44,458 nucleotides of DNA from Patescibacteria group bacterium (GTDB lineage: Bacteria > Patescibacteriota > Microgenomatia > UBA10105 > UBA927), in the NCBI GenBank assembly GCA_023379025.1, contig JAMCTH010000004.1, positions 83,740-128,197 on the forward strand, read 5' to 3'. The position numbers and the translations under genes are program-made. Under the pieces are notes generated by a model, which searched no databases, was not told the DNA's origin, and saw nothing but the letters and a program-made list of their open reading frames with translations. Positions within the stretch are counted from its first letter, which is position 1. Each line of letters opens with the position of its first letter. Positions 26,979 through 34,156 of this stretch are shown here, in pieces.

Positions 26979-27638
26979 ATGCCGGGCAAAAATGTCGTAA
27001 AAACATATATAGAAAACGGCTATTATCATCTCTACAATCGTGGGGTGAGACAATCTCCCATCTTTCTACACAATCCGGATTATGCCTATTTTTTATATCT
27101 TCTGAACTCTTATCTGGCACCTGAGCATGAAACCGATCCGAAGACAGGTCTATTGAACCCAATGTATCGCGGAGGCGAAGTTAAATTACTCTGTTACTGT
27201 CTTATGCCAAACCACTTTCATCTTCTTATAAAACAACTGTCCAAAAATGGAATGACACGACTCACACGCCAACTGTTCACCTCGTACGCCATGCATATCA
27301 ATATGAGATATCATCTAAAAGGCAGTTTATTTCAAGGAAAACTTCGGGCCGTACTTATTGAAAGTGAACCTTATCTCCTTCATCTCAGCAGATACATTCA
27401 TACCAACCCAAAACCATTACTCCAAAAAGCTGCACCGTTATCATCATATAGCTTTTCTAGTTACCCAAATTATTTGGGCATTCTGAATAGCTCCTGGATA
27501 CATGCAGATGAAATTCTTTCTTTATTTGAAACGGACGGAGCAAGAATATCACGCGCTTCCGAGAGGTATCAAAATTTTGTTGAACGAGAAGATATTGATA
27601 GCATCTCTGTTTTGAAGGATCTCATACTCGAATCTTGA
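26979..27638 (+). CDS. REP-associated tyrosine transposase / Y1 (IS200-like) transposase
   Basis: GYYHLYNRGVRQ, YCLMPNHFHLLIKQ (HUH), LLHLSRYIHTNP (candidate catalytic Tyr). Confidence 0.92.
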   Translation: MPGKNVVKTYIENGYYHLYNRGVRQSPIFLHNPDYAYFLYLLNSYLAPEHETDPKTGLLNPMYRGGEVKLLCYCLMPNHFHLLIKQLSKNGMTRLTRQLFTSYAMHINMRYHLKGSLFQGKLRAVLIESEPYLLHLSRYIHTNPKPLLQKAAPLSSYSFSSYPNYLGILNSSWIHADEILSLFETDGARISRASERYQNFVEREDIDSISVLKDLILES

Positions 27639-27659
27639 GAGATGAGCAGCAAGGATCTA

Positions 27660-27688
27660 GCTTCCAGGGTCGGACCCTGAAGCCTATA
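27660..27688. repeat. REP-like palindrome copy B
   Basis: Identical 29 nt to copy A; ends 1 nt before the lepA ORF. Confidence 0.9.
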
Positions 27689-27689
27689 G

Positions 27690-29714
27690 TTAAATGTGTT
27701 TGAGGACGGCAAAAAATGCGGATTGTGGAATTGCAACTTTACCGACCATCTTCATCCGGGCTTTTCCTTTCTTTTGAGCTTCGAGAAGTTTGTCTTTCCG
27801 GGTTCGATCACCGCCGTAAAGCTTTTGTATGACGTCCTTCCGGAACGACTTGACGTCTGCCCGGGCGATCACCTGGCCGCCGATTGCCGCCTGGACCGGG
27901 ATCTGAAATTGAGCGCGGGGAATGACCGCGGCAAGCCGTTCTACGATCTCACGGCTCCGCCGCCCGGCTTCTGATGCAGTCATGAGGAAGCTCAGCGCAT
28001 CGACCTTTTCCTTATTGACCAGAATGTCTACCTTGACGAGGCTGACCGGCTGGTAGTCGAAAAACGCATAATCCAGGCTCGCGTAGCCCTCTGTAGCGGC
28101 CTTTAAACGATCAAAGAAGTCGATGATCATCTCTGAAAGGGGTATGCTATATGTTAGCTTCACCTGGTCCCCGAGATAGCTCATATCAAGATAGACCCCC
28201 CGTTTTTCCTGAGAAAGCTGCATGACTGCACCGACATACTGCTTTGGGCTAAAAATTGTGACCTTCATGACCGGCTCCTCTACCGATTCAACCTGAGACG
28301 GGTCCGGATACTCGGCGGCAGACTGGATAGAAAAAGAATTAGAAAATGGTTCTCGGATGTTGGAAATTGGTAATGGAGGTTGGAAATCAGAAATTTGATC
28401 CCCGCTTTTATCCATTTTCAAATTTCTATCAACTAATTGCTCATTTTCAAATTTCATCTTTGATCTTATTGTCAATCTGTACTCTACACTGGGTGCGGTC
28501 GCGATCATCGAAAGCCCGAATTCCCGAAATATCCGCTCCTGGACGATTTCCGCGTGGAGAAGACCTAAAAATCCGCAGTGGAAGCCGTTGCCGAGCGCGA
28601 GCGAGGAAATAGGCCGGAAGGTGAATGCGCTGTCCGCAAGCCTGAGTTTTTCCATGGCATCGCGGGCGGACGAAATATCGTCGCTTGAGAGCGGGAAAAG
28701 GCCCAGGAATACCATGGGCTTGGGCTCCTGATAACCGGGGAGCGGAACTGCTAGGTCTTTTGTATTATTTGTGATTTGTGATTTGGGATTTGGGATTTCA
28801 ACGGAAGTGATCGTATCCCCGACTTTTGCCATCCGCGCATCCTTGAGACCTGTGGCGATATAGCCGACTTCTCCGGTGTTGATATGGTCCGATCTGGTCA
28901 TCCGGGGAGTAAAATACCCTACTTCTATCGGAGTAATTCCCGCACCGGAGGCCATGAAATGCAATCGGAGAGATGGATCAAAATCTATACTTCCATCTAC
29001 TACCCGTACAAATACGATCACGCCTTTATGCGTATCATACTGCGAGGAAAAAACGAGGGCCCGTAATTGTGCGGGGATAGAGCCTCCCGGCGCAGGTATA
29101 CGGGTTACGATCGAATCTAGCAACTCAGGGATATGGGTGCCAAGCTTTGCCGAAATCGTCAGAATGTCCTCTTTCTGAAATCCGAGGCTAACAAGCTGCC
29201 CGGACGTTTCCTCTACCCTGGCATTTGGAAGGTCAATCTTATTGATGACCGGAATGATGACCAGATTATGCTCCTCTGCAAGGTGGAGGTTGGCAAGCGT
29301 CTGCGCCTGGACACCCTGGGTCGCATCGACCACAAGGATGGCCCCTTCACATGCCGCAAGCGAACGGCTCACCTCGTAGGAGAAATCAACATGCCCCGGA
29401 GTATCAATGAGATTCAAAACAAATTCCTGTTTTGAATCTGAAAATCCCAAATCTGAAGCTCCAAATCCCAATCTATTTGGATTTTTTGTGATTTGGGCAT
29501 TGGGATTTGGGATTTGATAGATCATCCGTACCGGCGCAAGTTTGATTGTGATCCCCCGCTCGCGCTCGATGGGGTTGCTGTCAAGCATCTGCTCGGTCAT
29601 ATCGCGCCGGGCAACCGTCCCCGTCGCCTCAAGGAGCCGGTCTGCAAGTGTGGACTTGCCGTGGTCGATATGAGCAATGATCGCAAAATTTCTGATGTGG
29701 TCCCGGCGCAGCAT
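27690..29714 (-). CDS. lepA: Elongation factor 4 (LepA) with three repeat-derived insertions
   Basis: IRNFAIIAHIDHGKSTLADRLLE, NLIDTPGHVDFSYEV, GLFPLSSDD, GYASLDYAFFDYQ. Confidence 0.96.
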   Translation of the reverse strand: MLRRDHIRNFAIIAHIDHGKSTLADRLLEATGTVARRDMTEQMLDSNPIERERGITIKLAPVRMIYQIPNPNAQITKNPNRLGFGASDLGFSDSKQEFVLNLIDTPGHVDFSYEVSRSLAACEGAILVVDATQGVQAQTLANLHLAEEHNLVIIPVINKIDLPNARVEETSGQLVSLGFQKEDILTISAKLGTHIPELLDSIVTRIPAPGGSIPAQLRALVFSSQYDTHKGVIVFVRVVDGSIDFDPSLRLHFMASGAGITPIEVGYFTPRMTRSDHINTGEVGYIATGLKDARMAKVGDTITSVEIPNPKSQITNNTKDLAVPLPGYQEPKPMVFLGLFPLSSDDISSARDAMEKLRLADSAFTFRPISSLALGNGFHCGFLGLLHAEIVQERIFREFGLSMIATAPSVEYRLTIRSKMKFENEQLVDRNLKMDKSGDQISDFQPPLPISNIREPFSNSFSIQSAAEYPDPSQVESVEEPVMKVTIFSPKQYVGAVMQLSQEKRGVYLDMSYLGDQVKLTYSIPLSEMIIDFFDRLKAATEGYASLDYAFFDYQPVSLVKVDILVNKEKVDALSFLMTASEAGRRSREIVERLAAVIPRAQFQIPVQAAIGGQVIARADVKSFRKDVIQKLYGGDRTRKDKLLEAQKKGKARMKMVGKVAIPQSAFFAVLKHI

Positions 29715-29734
29715 AGGCTCTCCGCTATTCTACC

Positions 29735-29979
29735 ATGCGAAAGCTCCCACACCCTATGCCCTACGTAGACCCTGAAATGATCGGGACGTACTGGTATATA
29801 CACAACTGGGTCATGGTCCATTGGAAACGCGATCAGCTTACGGCGCAGACGGACGGCATGCCTCTCTGGATCCCACGGCCCTGCGGGACCAGCTTCTTCA
29901 TCGGTTAGGGAGGCTTTCCGGGGAGAGAGCCGAAGAAGCCGGGGTATCTCCGGTTTCATCCGCTACGTTTGTATCATAA
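29735..29979 (+). pseudogene. Frameshifted short gene
   Basis: MRKLPHPMPYVDPEMIGTYWYIHNWVMVHWKRDQLTAQ in one frame, DGRHASLDPTALRDQLLHRLGRLSGERAEEAGVSPVSSATFVS* in another. Confidence 0.4.
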
Positions 29980-30008
29980 ATCAGCCAGCTTCAAAAATTC
30001 ATGGCATC

Positions 30009-30037
30009 TTGACAACTGCTATAGGATATGATATACT
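30009..30037 (+). promoter_or_regulatory. Strong sigma70-like promoter
   Basis: TTGACA-17 nt-TATACT. Confidence 0.75.
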
Positions 30038-30546
30038 TCTTCTCTGTCAATGGTCATGGTCCCTGCCCCATTGACACGAACCAAGAGCGTACGCCAAGAA
30101 AACGTATATATCCTACCGTATGTGTTGCCTTGGCTTTTTTCGTGCCTTGTTGGGATCTTTAGCTTCAGATGTGGGTAGGTGAGCTACCGGTAGGGCCCCG
30201 CCCTAGGCGGGATGGTAGTTTGCCTGCCGGCATGTGAAGGGAAAATGAACAATGGGTTGCTGAAGCTCATCCCGGGGATCGGCTTCCGGCAATCTGCTCA
30301 TAAGAGTGCTAGGACAGAGGCACCAGCGCCTCCGGACAGGCATCTTGTGAACGGGATGTACTTTAACATCTAGCTTTTTCCTTGCGATTCGGTGGTACGG
30401 CACGCTTTCTCCCCGACCCTGTCCGTCAGGAAGAGTGCGTGTCGTATGCCAATCGCGGGGGCGAAGAACATCAGGGGCAACGACAATGAACGCATCGGGT
30501 ACGAAAAACAATCTCAGGATTTGCGCCCAAGGCGCAGGAGGAAACC

Positions 30547-31482
30547 ATGTTCAAGTTCCGTCGGCCGAAAATCAATCTGTTCAATCTGATTATGGTGATA
30601 TGCGCGATCGTGATTGTTGTCAGTCTGACCAAACTCGCCACCAGTTTTATAGACGAGTTCGGACCTGACATCCAAGCACACTTCACAACTGCCAACGATC
30701 TGGAATCGACGAGAGTCGCAAACGCCCGCCCGTACCGAAACCTCGGGGATGTCGCCGAACTGAGGATGAATACCGATTTCGAAAGCGACATCAAGTGGAT
30801 GACGGTTGGATATGTCGCAAAATCCGACCTCAAAACCACATACAAGACCGATATCGGCGAGGGATACAGTGTCCTAGTCAATAACGCGCTTTCTTTTCAA
30901 GTCGACTGGGACGGAACAACTCGATTCACCTCGAGCAAAATCTATCCCAATCGAGCATTCCAAGCATTCACCGGAAACAGATCGATCGGGTTGTACCGGG
31001 TCGAAGACACCGGCTCAACGATCCAAGTTGAGCAGGGTATCTTGTGCGGAAAATCGCCGATTGAATCGTATCGCTATCCCGACGCAGGACTCGTGTACTT
31101 TGCCGGCCCGGGATGCAGTCCATTCTCGCCACCCTTGGACACATCGTCGTGGAACGGTACCGGCTATGTCTTGCTTTCGTTGTCGGACGCCAAGCTCGAA
31201 GTCGGCGAAAGCGGAGTCTTGGTTCTCACGGTCGACAACTTCGAGTTTCGTTTTCCGGACAGCAAAGTACCGGCGCTCTTGCAGGCGCGCATTGATCTCG
31301 CCAAAGTCGGACAACCCGACTACGCGTCTCTCGAGGTCCGATTCACGAGCGTCTATAGGATGAACCTTGTCAACGATGGTCAAACCCAGGCATGGGATAT
31401 CTCGTTTGATCGACCATCGATCATCTGGTCAGACGGACACGTATTGTACGTGGATCCCTCGGTCCGACCGGATTTGCAGTAG
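30547..31482 (+). CDS. Hypothetical membrane-anchored protein, 311 aa
   Basis: SD aggagg, N-terminal TM LFNLIMVICAIVIVVSLTKLA, long intact ORF. Confidence 0.75.
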   Translation: MFKFRRPKINLFNLIMVICAIVIVVSLTKLATSFIDEFGPDIQAHFTTANDLESTRVANARPYRNLGDVAELRMNTDFESDIKWMTVGYVAKSDLKTTYKTDIGEGYSVLVNNALSFQVDWDGTTRFTSSKIYPNRAFQAFTGNRSIGLYRVEDTGSTIQVEQGILCGKSPIESYRYPDAGLVYFAGPGCSPFSPPLDTSSWNGTGYVLLSLSDAKLEVGESGVLVLTVDNFEFRFPDSKVPALLQARIDLAKVGQPDYASLEVRFTSVYRMNLVNDGQTQAWDISFDRPSIIWSDGHVLYVDPSVRPDLQ

Positions 31483-31513
31483 TTCACTTCGCCCCCAACA
31501 AAAGCTAGATCCT

Positions 31514-31557
31514 GTGCCGAGCGGATACGCTCACAACAATCGCTCGGCACTCTTTTT
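31514..31557 (+). terminator. Rho-independent terminator of the 311-aa gene
   Basis: GTGCCGAGCG-17 nt-CGCTCGGCAC-TCTTTTT. Confidence 0.85.
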
Positions 31558-31588
31558 GAGGACCGGATCCGTTCGGCCTTCAAATTGA
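31546..31588. repeat. Direct repeat R1 flanking hicBA
   Basis: ggcactctttttgaggaccggatccgttcggccttcaaattga; 39/43 identical to R2. Confidence 0.85.
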
Positions 31589-31624
31589 CATAGCACATTA
31601 CAAAAAGGGTGTAACAGAATGAGG

Positions 31625-31846
31625 CTAAAGAAGCTTGCGGAGCTCATCGATCGAGATCCCGAGAGGGTTCAGGATGCCTTTTTTGAGCGTTCCCTTCTTG
31701 ATGATTTTGTGGTTCGGAACGATTGCGATCCTGCCATCCGGATGGCACATTTTGATATGCGAACCGCGCTGGGATACGAGGGAAAAACCGAGCCTTTTGA
31801 GGACGCCGACCAACTGTCGGGCGGAAACGACCGGTTGCTTAGGCAT
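31625..31846 (-). CDS. hicA: HicA family toxin
   Basis: MPKQPVVSARQLVGVLKRLGFSLVSQRGSHIKMCHPDGRIAIVPNHKIIKKGTLKKGILNPLGISIDELRKLL; internal start in the ORF-track 132-aa frame. Confidence 0.92.
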   Translation of the reverse strand: MPKQPVVSARQLVGVLKRLGFSLVSQRGSHIKMCHPDGRIAIVPNHKIIKKGTLKKGILNPLGISIDELRKLL

Positions 31847-32072
31847 ACACGCGCACCGGAAGGACGAACTGCTTTTTGAAATCGTCATCGTCCGCTGCCT
31901 TACCGCCGCGGTCTTCGAGATACAACTCGATGGCTTCACGGATATGCCGGAGCGCATCATCAAAGGTTTCGCCCTGTGAAGCGCAACCGGGAAGGGACGG
32001 CACCCATACGGAAAATCCGCCATCCTTCTCTTCCTGAAATACGGCTGTGTATTCTAAAATCCGACGTTTCAT
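31839..32072 (-). CDS. hicB: HicB family antitoxin
   Basis: YTAVFQEEKDGGFSVWVPSLPGCASQGETFDDALRHIREAIELYLED; overlaps hicA by 8 nt. Confidence 0.93.
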   Translation of the reverse strand: MKRRILEYTAVFQEEKDGGFSVWVPSLPGCASQGETFDDALRHIREAIELYLEDRGGKAADDDDFKKQFVLPVRVYA

Positions 32073-32093
32073 ATAAGCCTATCATACCATATT

Positions 32094-32136
32094 GGCACTC
32101 TTTTTGGTGGCCGGATACGTTCGGCCTTCAAATTGA
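32094..32136. repeat. Direct repeat R2 flanking hicBA
   Basis: ggcactctttttggtggccggatacgttcggccttcaaattga. Confidence 0.85.
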
Positions 32137-32342
32137 AAGGCAATACCGCTCTTTACCATACATAATCTGATGTACCCGCCGGGAATGGTACGGCACGCCG
32201 CGGTTCTGAATTCCGTTCGGAGCCGGAGCGCGCCGTATCAATTTTTCCGGAGGAGGTGATGAGGTTTTTTTCGCGCCGTCGTCGTTCGTAAAAAAACACA
32301 GATTCGGGCGCTTTTCGAGGCGTCCACAATCAAGGATAAAAA

Positions 32343-32507
32343 ATGGGTTACAATCCGTACAGTGCACCGCTTCGGCGGGCGAGAATTATCAGACTTTGTT
32401 TTGGAATTCTCCTAGCACTGTTTCTGGCGATTGCGTGTAATTTCATAACTACCTATTCATTATTAACTGTAGTGCTCCCAGCACTGACGCAAACACCCCA
32501 TCCGTAA
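32343..32507 (+). CDS. Small membrane protein/lipoprotein candidate, 54 aa
   Basis: SD aaggat; MGYNPYSAPLRRARIIRLCFGILLALFLAIACNFITTYSLLTVVLPALTQTPHP*; below the ORF-track length cut-off. Confidence 0.45.
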   Translation: MGYNPYSAPLRRARIIRLCFGILLALFLAIACNFITTYSLLTVVLPALTQTPHP

Positions 32508-32618
32508 ACAAGTCAGATTATGTACCACCTGGTGGGCCGGAAGGCTCAAAGAAGTTTTTCGGTCCACCAGTGTTTGTCCGAGGCTCCCGAACCGGAGGTT
32601 CGGACGAACAAAAATGCC

Positions 32619-32637
32619 GGCTTCAGGGTCGGACCCT
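32619..32637. repeat. Partial REP-like palindrome copy C
   Basis: GGCTTCAGGGTCGGACCCT. Confidence 0.75.
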
Positions 32638-32665
32638 CGATCCCGTTCAAGGGCTTTCGCGGAAA

Positions 32666-33394
32666 TCATACATTGGCGGCAGTATTCATAATGGGAGCGT
32701 GGTGAACGGCAAACCCGGGGATTGTCGCTGCGAGAAAATCGAGGAAGGCCTCCCGCGCCTCCTGATTTGGTTCCGAATACCCGAGCGAGGTTGCCACCAC
32801 ATCGGAAAATACCGTAATTGCCATCTCGCCATGAGCCTGCTCGAGCTGTACCCTATAGTCATCCAAAAACTTTTCTGCCGCCTCAGGAGTCTGGAACCGG
32901 GCTAGAGCTATATCACGAAATCTTTCAACATATTCTGTAACCTTCTCAGAAGGCCATTGCCTGTTCACCCGCAACCATCCCGCATCATCGAACGTCCGAT
33001 CAAAAAAGACCGGTATCTCAAATGCAATATCTTTGTGTTCCGGAGCATCCGGATAACCCGGATCAAATCGGAACAGATACATGACGCCGGCCCTGCGGTC
33101 AAAGATATATTTCCACAGTGAATTATCCGGATAGAGTTCTTCCGACAGTACTGCTTCCACGCCTCCGCTAAATCTGGCTATTTCGTGTTGTAGTTCATGC
33201 GGCATGCGGATCGCAGTATAAAAGAATCCGATCCTAACAGTCAATTTTTGATCTTGACACGGAAACGGTCTATAATCCGACGCACGAAGAGACAACCGGG
33301 GGACACCAAACACGCTTCTAGACTCCGGACCAACTTCATATACATATGAATCATCCCGACCGCCCGCGCTGTCAAACTCAATTTTATGCATCAA
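32666..33394 (-). CDS. Hypothetical protein, 242 aa (start uncertain)
   Basis: Long ORF; overlaps the divergent methyltransferase start, so the true start may be downstream. Confidence 0.55.
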   Translation of the reverse strand: MMHKIEFDSAGGRDDSYVYEVGPESRSVFGVPRLSLRASDYRPFPCQDQKLTVRIGFFYTAIRMPHELQHEIARFSGGVEAVLSEELYPDNSLWKYIFDRRAGVMYLFRFDPGYPDAPEHKDIAFEIPVFFDRTFDDAGWLRVNRQWPSEKVTEYVERFRDIALARFQTPEAAEKFLDDYRVQLEQAHGEMAITVFSDVVATSLGYSEPNQEAREAFLDFLAATIPGFAVHHAPIMNTAANV

Positions 33395-33873
33395 TCAGGG
33401 AAGGACAGTATGATGCATGGGACTCGATCGTCAGAAAACCATTGGAAGGACTGGTAAGCGCTGATTCCGTCCGGACGGTTATTGATCTTTACTGCGGCAA
33501 CGGAGTGATGACTGCCGCCGCCTTATCCGTCTTTTCCGAATGTACGGTCCATGCCGTCGATTTTTATGATGGCGTTTTGGCCCCGCCGTTACAGAAAGAC
33601 CCGCGCGTCATCTTCCATCAGGGACTGGTTGCCGATGTATTGGCCGCCGGTGCAGTTCCTCCTAGCGATCTTGTTATCATGGGCTTTGCCGGAAGGACGC
33701 ACGGCATGACCGAAGAAACAATCCTCTTCCTGCGCGCGGCCGTAGACGGCCTACTTCTCACATACGGAGACAATGCGTTTGTGGAGGTCAGATCGTATTT
33801 CCTGGATCATTTTTCCCTCCTCCGGCATGATTACGACCACGATCCCCTTGCCGCCGTCTACGTCGGCAGGTAA
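33346..33873 (+). CDS. Class I SAM-dependent methyltransferase
   Basis: RTVIDLYCGNGVMTAAALSVF (motif I), CTVHAVDFYDG, PSDLVIMGFAG. Confidence 0.75.
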   Translation: MNHPDRPRCQTQFYASIREGQYDAWDSIVRKPLEGLVSADSVRTVIDLYCGNGVMTAAALSVFSECTVHAVDFYDGVLAPPLQKDPRVIFHQGLVADVLAAGAVPPSDLVIMGFAGRTHGMTEETILFLRAAVDGLLLTYGDNAFVEVRSYFLDHFSLLRHDYDHDPLAAVYVGR

Positions 33874-33931
33874 GCGCTCAATAGTTCAACGCGGAGCGTT
33901 GGATGTGGGGAGGGTGCCCGGACGGCTTCTT

Positions 33932-34127
33932 TCAACCGAATGGTTCCATCTTCTGTAACTCGGAAACATCATGGATAACCCCTTCCGGATCGGGCAATTC
34001 ATTAAGCACCTCCTGTACCACGCGGTCACCGTTCTCACTGACCCATGTTTCATAGGCTCTTATCTCTTCCTCTGACGGCTCAGGTCGTGTTCCGTGCTCG
34101 ACCGTTGCGCGCTTCCTGTGCCAATAA
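33932..34127 (-). pseudogene. 5'-truncated gene remnant abutting REP copy D
   Basis: Frame reads HRKRATVEHGTRPEPSEEEIRAYETWVSENGDRVVQEVLNELPDPEGVIHDVSELQKMEPFG*; open only back to the REP. Confidence 0.5.
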
Positions 34128-34156
34128 TATAGGCTTCAGGGTCGGACCCTGGAAGC
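34128..34156. repeat. REP-like palindrome copy D (inverted relative to A/B)
   Basis: TATAGGCTTCAGGGTCGGACCCTGGAAGC; reverse complement of A with one central change; supplies the last base of the argS stop codon. Confidence 0.88.

Larger units (their letters stand above)
26872..27688 (+). mobile_element. RAYT/IS200-like element bounded by two identical 29-nt palindromes in direct orientation
   Basis: Y1 transposase ORF plus copies A and B. Confidence 0.75.

Noticed and set aside
30040-30540. Possible RNase P RNA, tmRNA or SRP RNA in the long leader
   Set aside because: None of the conserved cores I know (e.g. GAGGAAAGUCC of RNase P, tmRNA ends, SRP GGAA-tetraloop region) could be found; kept only as an undefined leader.
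30393-32198. Shared 13-mer TGGTACGGCACGC at 30393-30405 and 32186-32198
   Set aside because: A few chance 13-mer matches are expected in 44 kb; flanking sequence does not extend the match.
33256-33277. TTGACA...TATAAT at 33.26 kb as a sigma70 promoter for the methyltransferase
   Set aside because: Spacing is about 11 nt rather than 16-18, so it is not a credible -35/-10 pair.
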